From Brachionus rotundiformis (taxonomy: Eukaryota; Rotifera; Eurotatoria; Ploima; Brachionidae), in assembly GCA_016802295.1 (NCBI GenBank), contig JAESIW010000138.1, positions 3,004,152 through 3,068,151 on the forward strand: a stretch of 64,000 nt of DNA, read 5' to 3'. Made by a program: the position numbers and the translations under genes. The notes below the pieces were generated by a model. The model saw only the letters and a program-made list of their open reading frames with translations. It did no database searches and was not told where the DNA came from. Shown in pieces: positions 35,478-44,286 of the stretch (position 1 is the stretch's first letter; every line of letters begins with the position of its first letter).

Positions 35478-35623
35478 AAGCTAAAATTAGGTTCAATTAA
35501 AATCCTTTCAGATCAACAAAATGTCAGTATTATGTGACATTTCTTAAAGAAAAGATTATTCTTTATCTTTATTTGATAAAATAAAATTTTATAATTTAAA
35601 AATGTTTTATTTTTAATCTAGTT

Positions 35624-38038
35624 TTAGTATTTATCTTTTAAAATATTTTTGAAATGCTTTTCGTTCTCTTTGTTAAGAAGAGACGATCTATGCGCTATTT
35701 TGCTATCTTCTAATGATTCTTCTAAAGCTCTAATAAATCGTCTATTAGTTGAAATTTTGGTATTTTTAAAAGCATTCTTTGGATATTTGGCATAAATTTT
35801 GGCCATTTTGAAGGCTTCGTCAACAAGTTTGTCAGGCTCGACCAAACTACTGACCATTTTTGTATCGATCAGCTCTTTTGATTTGATCGGCTCACATTCA
35901 TAAATCGTTTTTGTAGAAAATAAATGTCCAAAGCAATGGTGCAGCATACAAGATCCAACTGTACAGCTGAGACCATGCTTTAATTCAGGCAAAGTAAAAG
36001 AGCATCTTGTTGTACCAATTCTAATATCACAGCACAAAGCTAATTGAAATCCGATTCCGATCGCATGATTATCAATGGCGGCAATTGTTGGCTTGGAAAT
36101 TTTCAAAGCGGAAATATAAAATTCATAAATATCATCTATAAATGTGTTAACCTTATCAGCAGTGTCCAGGTTTTTGACTTCATTAAAATCTCCTCCTGCA
36201 CTAAAAGAGCGCCCAATTCCTCCTGTAAAAATAATAGCCTCTACATCCGAATTAGAATCAGCCATTATGAAAATATCCTTCAAATATTTTCTCATTTCAT
36301 AACCAAGAGGGTTATGCTTATTTGGATGTGCAAAGCTAACAATCATTATTTTATCTTTTACCTGAATATCAATTAGACCATTGAAATTTTTTGATTGAGG
36401 AAAGCTGTTAAAATGGTCAGAAGTTTTATTACTTATAGCCTTAATATCTAATAACTCAATAGATTGTTTATTTTCGAACATTTCTCTAAATACATTATAA
36501 ATAAAAAAGTTTTTAAGACGATAGTCATTTTTTTTAATTTCCTTATTTAAACCAAGATAATTACTGAAAACATGATTAATTGATGCTGCTTCGTTGATAC
36601 CAAGTTTTTTTCTCCAAACAACATCTTTTGGCAAATATTTAAACTTTTCCGCCATTTCTCTTAGAATTATTTTAACTTCATTGGAATTTTTTTTATATTC
36701 TCCATCAAGGGATATAGCAAATGAAATTAAATTTTTGTTCCAAAATGGATGCTCGACTGTAATTCCAAATTTGTCTCCAATAAATGGTGAAAATTCTCCA
36801 GTCCATCTAGTACGCTTAATTTGCTCGTCTAGAAATTTATTGACCATATTTACATCCATGCTTAGAGGTATTATGCCACCAAAAAGCAAATCAGCCCCAT
36901 ATCCGGTCAGCACTTTTTCCCCATTCAAACTTTTTGCATACTCCATTAAATTATAAAGAGGTGATTGCACTTCAGCTGAAAAACCATCGAAAATTTCGTT
37001 CTCATATGATGATCTTATAATTCCATTGATAACTTTTTCGTCATCTAGAACGAGCTCATGATGATCAGTACCAACATAATCAGATACCATCTTGGCCCAT
37101 TTGAACTCGTTTGAGTATTGAGTGCCTACAGAAATTGTAGTCAAATTTGATACATGAGGTCTGGCCATGGCTGTTATAAGACTTGAATCGAGACCACCTG
37201 AAAGAAGCAAAAATGGATGTCCGTTGCCATTTAATGAATTTTTTATTGAATTATCCATAATGTTTTTTAATGAGTCTTGGAAAAATTCAAGCTTATTCTG
37301 ATTGTTTTTGTTAGAATAGTGAGATGGCTTTAATTCAAAATATTTCTCATTTGTATCCACATTTCCGTTTTTGTCAATTTTTAAACCAAATCCTTTGGGA
37401 ACTTTAAACATATTCTCAAAACAAGTAAAATCACTTGGATGATCTAATGAACTAAGATTTAAATCATTGAAAGGTCTAAGTTTTAATTTGCTCAATGGAT
37501 GAGCCGCAAAAACTTTTGCTTCATTGAAAATCCATGTGGAACCTAATTGATTGGTAAAATAAATCGGCATTAGTCCAATACTATCTGAATGAGCTTGAAT
37601 TTCTTCATTTTTGATATTTATAAAACAATATGATCCTTCAATCATATTGAAAGCTGCTGTTCCATATTCACTTACCAAGTGGTCAATAAGCTTTGCGCCT
37701 TTTAAATTTTGACATTGTTCATAATCATTTATTTTTGTGTTTAAAAGTACTTCATTATTAATTCTTCCTATCAAAAATGATGAATTTTTCTCATTTAAAT
37801 GAACATAATAGTCCAAGTTTTTGTCCAAATTCCGATTAGAATAAAGACAAATAGAAAAATCATTGAAATTGTAAGTCCTAAGGGTTGACTGATCTGAGAT
37901 GGGTTTAACTTTTTTGATCATTTCTTCCAATGGAATGTGATCTTCGGTTCTTCTCTTTTTAATTATAAAAGAATTGAAGCCTCTGCAAAATGCCCGAATT
38001 GGTCTTTGAATAGAAGTGTTGACTTGTTTTGAAAGCAT
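35624..38038 (-). CDS. Fused carbapenam synthetase (CarA) and carboxymethylproline synthase (CarB)
   Basis: Intronless, 804 residues. Residues about 50-540 are an asparagine-synthetase-fold CarA: an inactive glutaminase-like N-terminal domain (no N-terminal Cys), then the PPi-type ATP loop SGGLDSS (280-286), NEIFDGFSAEVQS, VLTGYGADLLFGG with the catalytic-Tyr equivalent Y380, TRWTGEF with E415, and VWRKKLG with the catalytic Lys (K477/K478). These match CarA better than asparagine synthetase B. Residues about 560-804 are a crotonase-fold CarB: SFSAGGDFNE (oxyanion hole, 611-620), AIGIGFQ and LPELKHGL with catalytic E685, ending KHFKNILKDKY like bacterial CarB. Bacterial Met108 of CarB is Ile662 here. 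CarB makes carboxymethylproline from malonyl-CoA and pyrroline-5-carboxylate; CarA closes the beta-lactam with ATP. In bacteria these are separate proteins. The first 45 residues, basic and without acids until E32, look like a mitochondrial presequence. Confidence 0.95.
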   Translation of the reverse strand: MLSKQVNTSIQRPIRAFCRGFNSFIIKKRRTEDHIPLEEMIKKVKPISDQSTLRTYNFNDFSICLYSNRNLDKNLDYYVHLNEKNSSFLIGRINNEVLLNTKINDYEQCQNLKGAKLIDHLVSEYGTAAFNMIEGSYCFINIKNEEIQAHSDSIGLMPIYFTNQLGSTWIFNEAKVFAAHPLSKLKLRPFNDLNLSSLDHPSDFTCFENMFKVPKGFGLKIDKNGNVDTNEKYFELKPSHYSNKNNQNKLEFFQDSLKNIMDNSIKNSLNGNGHPFLLLSGGLDSSLITAMARPHVSNLTTISVGTQYSNEFKWAKMVSDYVGTDHHELVLDDEKVINGIIRSSYENEIFDGFSAEVQSPLYNLMEYAKSLNGEKVLTGYGADLLFGGIIPLSMDVNMVNKFLDEQIKRTRWTGEFSPFIGDKFGITVEHPFWNKNLISFAISLDGEYKKNSNEVKIILREMAEKFKYLPKDVVWRKKLGINEAASINHVFSNYLGLNKEIKKNDYRLKNFFIYNVFREMFENKQSIELLDIKAISNKTSDHFNSFPQSKNFNGLIDIQVKDKIMIVSFAHPNKHNPLGYEMRKYLKDIFIMADSNSDVEAIIFTGGIGRSFSAGGDFNEVKNLDTADKVNTFIDDIYEFYISALKISKPTIAAIDNHAIGIGFQLALCCDIRIGTTRCSFTLPELKHGLSCTVGSCMLHHCFGHLFSTKTIYECEPIKSKELIDTKMVSSLVEPDKLVDEAFKMAKIYAKYPKNAFKNTKISTNRRFIRALEESLEDSKIAHRSSLLNKENEKHFKNILKDKY

Positions 38039-38248
38039 TTTTAATATTTTGATTTTGGAAATTTCAATAATAAAAAAAAATTTAAATCGTCGAAATTAAT
38101 AAAAGTTATTTATCTATTTTTTTCTTACTTAAAATTCAAATGTTAAATAAATGATTACCAAGTCTTACGATTAATTATTTAGATAAGATAAATTTTTAAT
38201 AAAAACAATTTCATTTTTAAAGAAAATTTATTTTTTTTTAAAGCTGAA
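38039..38248. promoter_or_regulatory. Shared divergent promoter region of the carAB fusion and carC-like paralogue 2
   Basis: Only 210 bp separate the divergent start codons of the fusion gene (-) and the second carC-like gene (+). No other gene is present, so both must initiate here or within each other's 5' end. The sequence is AT-rich; I cannot identify a TATA box or factor site with confidence. Confidence 0.55.
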
Positions 38249-39049
38249 ATGCAATCAATTCTTCGCACTGGCTTTGGCTGCCTAATCCAAAAAGCAACTT
38301 TTGAAAAGCTTAATGGAAAGTATCTCAAAGGTTTGCTTATGGATAAGGGCTTTATTTTGGTAAAAAATCTTGATTATGATGACAAAAAGCTCGTCGATAT
38401 GTGCAAGAACTTTGGTCAAATTGTTAATCATGATCAAGAAAAAAAAGTTGGTTATGGATACAAAGATGTCTTCAAATTGGATGGTACAAAAAATAAGATT
38501 GTCAATGGCAGAGAAATTTTACCATTGCATGCAGATGGCGGTTTAGTACAGACAAGGGTAGATCATGTGTTTTTATATGCCAATGAAATTGAAAATCTGA
38601 AATTTCAAGGTGCCACAACTGTTGTCGATTTAAAGCTGGCTCTTGAAGAAATGCCACCACATTTAAAGCGAGTTCTTGAAGATGAAACTTTTGAATCTAA
38701 TGTTTTTGATAGAGAATATTATTCTGAAGCATCACCAAAAAATTGGTTCAAGGTACCAGTCTTCAAGGATTACGGATGGACACGTCAATTTTATTGCTAT
38801 TTTAATTTTGATGAAAATTTTCCTAATCCCGGATGGGAGACTAGAATACTGGGTTTCTCAAAGATTGAAACCGACCGATTCTTCAATGAATTAGATACCT
38901 TTTTCAGAAAATACAGATATTGTTACACTCACATGTGGCAAGAAGGTGATTTGCTTATTATGGACAATCGAAATTCAATTCATGCAAGAGAGCCTTTTGA
39001 TGATATCGGCAAAAGAATTATATCAAGAGTACAAACAATAGAAGATTAA
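38249..39049 (+). CDS. Carbapenem synthase (CarC)-like dioxygenase, paralogue 2
   Basis: Intronless, 266 residues, and the closest of the three to bacterial CarC by eye: LPLHADGGL, VDHVFLYANEIENLKFQGAT, EMPPHLKRVLEDETFE and NWFKVPVFKD each parallel CarC segments. Metal ligands are H94, D96 and H245 (MDNRNSIHAREPF); R260 near the C terminus fits the 2-oxoglutarate site. The bacterial Tyr67 position is His here (H61 in IVNHDQEK), although the following loop (VGYGYKD) retains two tyrosines that could substitute. It is transcribed away from the fusion gene across a 210-bp spacer. There is no signal peptide. The usual reaction would be carbapenam to carbapenem, with the caveat about the missing Tyr. 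Confidence 0.92.
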   Translation: MQSILRTGFGCLIQKATFEKLNGKYLKGLLMDKGFILVKNLDYDDKKLVDMCKNFGQIVNHDQEKKVGYGYKDVFKLDGTKNKIVNGREILPLHADGGLVQTRVDHVFLYANEIENLKFQGATTVVDLKLALEEMPPHLKRVLEDETFESNVFDREYYSEASPKNWFKVPVFKDYGWTRQFYCYFNFDENFPNPGWETRILGFSKIETDRFFNELDTFFRKYRYCYTHMWQEGDLLIMDNRNSIHAREPFDDIGKRIISRVQTIED

Positions 39050-39365
39050 TATCGATTTTAAATAATTAATTTGAATAAAATTCTTTACTTTTAATTTTAT
39101 CTTTGAAACTTAGAAAAAAAATTTGAAAATTATAATAGTGTTTTTTCTAATAAATAGTGATTAATAATAATTTTGAAATTTTATTTCAAGAACTATTTCT
39201 CGTAAGCGATTTTTAATCTTAAGAATATTTTTAACAAAAATTTTTGACAGATAGTGTTCAAAATAAAAACATTAGATAAAAATATTTTTTTTTATTTTTA
39301 GCTTATCAAGTTTTATTCAAAGATAATTCAGTCAATAAAAAAATTAAAAAAAAAAACAAGATAAT

Positions 39366-40175
39366 TTAATCATATTTCATTTGAAGTCTTAGGTTAACTC
39401 GTTCACCTTCTTTGCTGAATGGTTCCCTATAATGGATGCATCTTCTATTATCCATTAAGATAAGATCGTCCTTATTCCAAAAATGTAAATAACAGTAACG
39501 AGGATCTTTTAAATATTCTACAAGTTCGGTAAAAAATTTCTTGGTCTCATTATGGTTAAATCCTTGAATTCGCGTTTTCCAACTAGCAGACGCTTCATCT
39601 TGATAATTAAAGTATAAAACACACTTTTTTGTCCAACCCAAATCTGTCAGAACTGGAATATGCAGCCAATCTTCAGACGAAGCATTTGAATAATACGGTT
39701 CTTCTAAGCCTAATGTTTCAAATTTTTCTTCCTCCAAGACACGTCTTAAATGAGGTGGCATTTCTTCCAGAGCTAATTTAAAGTCTATTATGCCAGTACC
39801 ACCTTGAAATTTCATTCCATTTATGTTAGCTGCATATAAAGCAACAATATCTATTTGTTTTTTTAAAAGGCCTCCGTCGGCGTGAATGGGCAGCTCGCCT
39901 CTTCCTCTCACAGCATTTTTTTCTTGTGATCCATCAACTTCAAATATGTGCTTGTGTCCAGAATGTTTATGCTTCTTTTTCTCATCAATGTATTCTTCCA
40001 GCTCCCCAAAATTTTCACATATATTAATTAATCTATCACGATCGATATTTTGATAGCCTTTTATGACACAAAATCCTTTATCTTTTAGAAGACCTTTGAC
40101 AGTATTAGGAGTCATTTTTTCGAAAAAGGACTTGGTAATCAAAGCTCCAAAACCCGTACTTAATATTTTCTGCAT
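39366..40175 (-). CDS. Carbapenem synthase (CarC)-like dioxygenase, paralogue 3
   Basis: Intronless, 269 residues. The 2-His-1-Asp site is intact: H98 and D100 in LPIHADGGL, H248 in MDNRRCIHYREPF, plus R263 for 2-oxoglutarate. This copy alone keeps a Tyr at the position of bacterial Tyr67 (Y62 in ELEEYIDEK), the hydrogen donor proposed for the C5 epimerisation, so it is the best candidate for true CarC chemistry. A His/Lys-rich insertion (KKKHKHSGHKHI, 66-77) replaces the glycine-rich loop seen in paralogue 2 and in bacterial CarC; it could alter substrate access. It converges with paralogue 2 (about 0.3 kb between stops). The initiating ATG is followed by the conserved GFGALI. Confidence 0.92.
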   Translation of the reverse strand: MQKILSTGFGALITKSFFEKMTPNTVKGLLKDKGFCVIKGYQNIDRDRLINICENFGELEEYIDEKKKHKHSGHKHIFEVDGSQEKNAVRGRGELPIHADGGLLKKQIDIVALYAANINGMKFQGGTGIIDFKLALEEMPPHLRRVLEEEKFETLGLEEPYYSNASSEDWLHIPVLTDLGWTKKCVLYFNYQDEASASWKTRIQGFNHNETKKFFTELVEYLKDPRYCYLHFWNKDDLILMDNRRCIHYREPFSKEGERVNLRLQMKYD

Positions 40176-40663
40176 ATTTTTTATCTATTGGTCTTGAAAA
40201 TAAAAATTATTTTAAAAAAAATTAATTGATATCTAATCTCGATGAAAAAATTTTCTTTTTTCTCAAAATTAAAGATATTTTGAATTTAAAATAAATTTTG
40301 ACGAAAAACATCATTTAATCATAAAGTCCAAAATTTAATAGATAAAAAATCTGATATGCTAATAAATATTATTGTTATTTTACATCTAAAACCACATGAA
40401 TTTTAAAATTAAATGATTAATTTTTTGACAGACTATTTTTTTTTGCGTTTATTTAATAATCTTTTAGATGATTTTTTGAGTTTTGTTCTTTTAGCTTTAT
40501 TAAATTTCAAAGCTAATAAAAATCGTATTAAATTTTTAACTTTAAAATTTTTATTTGACCAACTTAACTATATTTAGATTTAAATAAAAAATATTTTCAT
40601 TTATTTAATGAATTTTATTATTATTAATTAAGAAATCTTTTAAGAACATAAAAAAATAGATTC
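40176..40663. other. Intergenic spacer between the carC-like paralogue 3 and the aldo/keto reductase
   Basis: About 0.5 kb of AT-rich DNA serving as the upstream region of carC-like paralogue 3 and the 3' flank of the reductase gene. Nothing else seen. Confidence 0.4.
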
Positions 40664-42239
40664 TTAGCTAATTGATCTTTGCTCTCTAGATCTCATTTGA
40701 GGCTCTCTAAGGGAATGCTGTTCTGGAAAAAATTGTCCTTTAGCTTCATGTAAAGCTTCTGTTGATTTTGTTTCTCTACGAGTTTTTTCTGGTGATGTCA
40801 ACGACAATTGCTCAAATCCACAGCATTCAGAAATTTCAATTTCTTGAATTCCAGCTAGTGTTGACAAATTAATGTTGTATGGGTATTGTACTCTGTGGCA
40901 AGAAGCTTCTTCTAAATCATCCATATCTTCTTGGCTCAAGTAGCAATCTTCCTTCAAACATGACCAGTTTTCTTCGAGCTCTTTGACTGAATTACAACTT
41001 ATAACCACCGATGTGATGAAACCTTTCTGCAAGGCCCACAAAATACAAACTTGAGCACATGATAAATTACGCCTTTTGGCAATATTTTGACAGCATTCTA
41101 AAACATCATTGTAACATGGATTTTTCTTAATTTCATCGAAAGATTCAGCCATTGATGCCAAGCTTGGTCGTTCAGTGGCTGACTTTATTCTGGACTGTTG
41201 GGGCAAATTTCCTTCAGTACACTTGCTTGTTAGAACTCCACTAAAATATTTAAAATTAAAATCAAATTTTATAAATTAAAAATCTTAATTCAGACTATTT
41301 AAATGGTGAATAGGCAATAAATCCAATTCGTTCGTTTCTGCAAATGTCCATTATTTCCCATTCACAGCCACGGGTCAACAAGTTGTATTCTCCCAAATAG
41401 CAAACACATTTGTGCAAGTTTAGAACTCTTAAGTTAGCAATATGTCAAATAACTTTTGTTTAAAATCTGAGCCAAAAAATTACTTTGAAGCATCAATAAA
41501 TTTCTGTAATTGCCATCCTTTGAAATCGCTGACACCAATATATCTTATTCTGTCATGTTCAATTAAATCGTCCAAGTGGCGAACAGTCTCATACAAATTA
41601 ACTGTAGGGTCAAAACCATTTAACACCAACATATCGATATAATTGGTTTGAAGTCTCTTTAGAGAGCAATTCACTGAATTGATTATATGGCTACGAGACA
41701 ATCCAACAGAATTAACATTATCAGGATCAGTTGGCATTCTAACTTTGGTCATTATGAATATTTTTTCCCGGTTTTGTCTTTTAATTGAAAATAAAATTAA
41801 CTTGAATTAATTATCTCTGAAATTACCTTTTTAACCAGTTACCAATGATATTTTCAGTTTCACCAATACTTGTTCCAAACCACGGGAAAAAGTCAGCAGT
41901 GTCGATACAATTTCCACCCAATTCGACAAATCTATCTAAAACTTTATGAGCTTCTTGTTCATTTAATTGACCAGGACGTTCACCAAACTTGGTATCAACT
42001 TTTCCAAAATTCAAAGAGCCTAAACAAATTCGGCTGACTTTGACACCAGTTCTACCGAGAAGACAATGGGTTTGTTTTGCTACTAAGCGATTAAATAATT
42101 GAATGGTTGGATCCGAAATTCCTTCATGGGTTCTGGTTCGCTGAGTTGTACTTTGTTGTTGTTTTTGAACTTGTTGGCGGTGTTGATGTTGACCCTGGCC
42201 TTGATGATGAACATGAGATACCTTTTCTGTAGACATCAT
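40664..42239 (-). CDS. Aldo/keto reductase family protein with altered catalytic tetrad
   Basis: Four exons on the minus strand: 42239 to about 41827, about 41774-41485, about 41429-41302 and about 41240-40664, with junctions LK|RQNREK, DAS|KVLNL and SPFK|YGVLTSK. The (beta/alpha)8 aldo/keto reductase fold is shown by LLGRTGVKVSRICLGSLNFG, NCIDTADFF, FIMTKV, YIDMLVLNGFDP, IRYIGVSDFKGWQLQ and IGFIAYSP. Of the usual Asp-Tyr-Lys-His tetrad, Asp (DTAD) and Lys (FIMTKV) are kept. The Tyr position is Phe (ADFF) and the His position is Asn (LVLNGFDP). Kv-beta subunits also have Asn there but keep Tyr, so turnover is doubtful. The first 45 residues are Gln/His-rich, and the last 80 form a charged tail not usual in the family. 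Because it has introns it looks native and is probably not part of the adjacent carbapenem-type cluster. The intron donor after SPFK (GTCTGA) is weak. Confidence 0.8.
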
Positions 42240-42978
42240 TTTTCAAATTTTAATGATTTAATTTAATTAAATTTTTAAGTAATTTTTGTTTTAAGTTGAT
42301 TTTTGATTGAAAATTTTGGCTCCTTTAAATACATCTAGATCAAACCAAAATTTTTATTTAGAATCATTTTTATGGAAACCAATCTTAATTTTAGGTAAAA
42401 ATAAAAAAAATTTTAAGGAATGAAATAAAAACTAAAAAGATCGGCTATAAAATTTATTTATAATTTTAGAATGGTTTTATTTACGTATTGATAATTTTTT
42501 TTTAATTAAATTATTTATAAAAAAAAATACTTTTTCAATAATCTGTAAGACTACCCCGAAAATTAAAATTCCAACGATTATTTGGTTATTTTCAATTTAG
42601 GAGCAGCCTTAATACAAAAAAAATTTTAATCATTAATCTTCGAGAAAAGATTAGAATAAAAAAATTCATTTGATAAAATATAATAGAATATTTAAAAATG
42701 TAAACTCTAGTAAAAAAAAATAAACAAAATCAACAAAATTTTAATGTGAAGTTTTCACCGACAAAAAGTATTGAAAAAAAATAAATAATTTAACTTTGAT
42801 TAATGAGAAAAGGAAAAATAGAAATTTTTATAAATTGATTTATGTACAATGTGGAAAATTCATATTTGACATAAAAAAAAATTTTACGCTAAATTAATCG
42901 TTTAACTACACTTTGGTATATTTCAAATAGAATAAAATTTTAAAAATAAATGAATAAAATGAGAACAAAATTTATCAA
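42240..42978. other. Intergenic AT-rich spacer
   Basis: Promoter side of the aldo/keto reductase gene and 3' side of the SLC25A26-like gene; nothing specific seen. Confidence 0.4.
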
Positions 42979-44286
42979 TTATTCATCATCATGAAAAAAT
43001 CTTTTTTTCTGCTCGTAACAACCAAAGAAAAGCAAAGCACCAAACGATATCATCGCAATGCGATTGCGAACGCCATTGAACAATCTAAAGACAAAAAAAC
43101 AACGATTATAAATTTTATTTTAATAAAATTTTTAAGAATGAAAAAAAAATATAATGCTTAACAGATTATTTTAAAATTTGTATTGTTCTAATAATGAGAA
43201 CTCTATGAAGATGCTCATGTTTGTTTATTACTAATCGCTTTTTATCCTGTTCGGTTCCTCGGTCTGCGAAATTTTTACAACCAATTCCTAGTTATTAATT
43301 TGCCATCAGTTTCCATATTTTATTATTATTATTATTTTTATTAAATTATTATTATTATTAAAATTCGGTGGTTATCTCCTCTTAAATTATTTATGTTAAA
43401 TACATAACATTTATGGTTATATGTTTAATACCAAAACAACTTACCCTTTAATACCATTCTCTTTTGCCATATCGCGGATTGTTAATATGAGCTTAAATCT
43501 TTTGTATGGTGTATCCTATAAATTAAAAGCAATTAAAAACTTAATAAATATCTTATTTTTTTATTGTTTATACTTTATCTACATAAACTTTTTTGAAAGC
43601 CAAATCAAATGGCATTGTTAGAGCCGCGGACGTGCCACCCGCAATTGCACCACATATTGCAGACTCGTAAGTCTCGCAATGCTCTTGGTTTGTTTTAGAG
43701 TTTTCCACCGAGCATTTGAGAAACTCCCACAATGGATACTTTATGGAACAAAATGGTACTTCTCTTAAAATTGTGCTCAACAATTGACGGCTTAAACGCA
43801 TGCCGATATCTGAAGAACACGCAAGTTTATTCAACACCTGGAATGGTTTCAACTCAGTTGACCGTCTTTCTTGACGGTAGATATCAACTGGCGCTCTGAA
43901 TATACACGAGGCCTACAAATAAATAAATCAAATAAGTTCTTTTATTTATTTTTAAATTGTTTTTATTACAGAGTGGCTCATGTATACAGCGAAAATATGG
44001 CAAATACTTTGGTTGAGATTCTCTGAGTAAGCATGGTATTCCATTTTGGATTTTGTCTTGTTGTAAACACCAAAAAAGGCAGCCGAAGTTGGCGGACTTT
44101 TTGACAAAGTGGACTTTGGCTTTAACTTAGACTTGATTTTTTGCCGTGGAAATTGTATCAATATGCTGTTACCAGACTGAATTGTCTCGTTCTATGGAAA
44201 ATTTAGTTTTAATTTAAATAAAATTTATCGAAAATTACAATGATGCATGATATCAAGAAAGGTGAGTTTGCTCCGCTAATTTCCAT
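42979..44286 (-). CDS. Divergent mitochondrial S-adenosylmethionine carrier, SLC25A26-like
   Basis: Reconstructed from several minus-strand exons: start at 44286 (MEISGANSPFLISC), an exon with NSILIQFPRQKIK...SAAFFGVYNKTK (about 44190-43969), one with ASCIFRAPVDIYRQE...LREVPFCSIKYPLWE...AICGAIAGGTSAAL (about 43915-43568), DTPYKRFKLILTIRDMAKE (about 43506-43440), and a last exon LFNGVRNRIAMISFGALLFFGCYE (about 43084-42979). Order and spacing fit SLC25A26, which exchanges SAM for S-adenosylhomocysteine across the inner mitochondrial membrane. Oddities: the repeat-1 signature PxDxxK reads P-R-Q-K-I-K, about 15-20 residues of the following matrix helix are missing, and repeat 3 has Phe at the basic position (PFDLAF). 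Repeat 2 (PVDIYR) is normal. It may be a derived carrier or a gene in decay; exon borders in the 5' half are uncertain. Confidence 0.7.

Noticed and set aside
36044..36956. Plus-strand frames opposite the CarA-CarB gene
   Set aside because: They lack motifs and are complementary to well-conserved minus-strand coding sequence.
35624..38038. Ordinary asparagine synthetase fused to an enoyl-CoA hydratase
   Set aside because: The N-terminal domain lacks the catalytic Cys at its start, and the synthetase stretches NEIFDGFSAEVQS, TRWTGEF and VWRKKLG, as well as the crotonase SFSAGGDFNE and its C terminus, follow CarA and CarB and not AsnB or mitochondrial hydratases.
34671..40175. Bacterial contamination or a symbiont contig as the source of the car-like genes
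   Set aside because: The genes sit on the same sequence as intron-bearing animal genes on both sides, have the same AT-rich composition, and are spaced like eukaryotic genes with separate promoters. The two outermost carC-like genes are each within 0.5-1.2 kb of such genes.
34671..40175. TauD or gamma-butyrobetaine-type dioxygenases for the three 2-oxoglutarate enzymes
   Set aside because: Length, the LPxHADGGL context and the MPPHLKRVLE block follow CarC closely, and all three surround a CarA-CarB gene.
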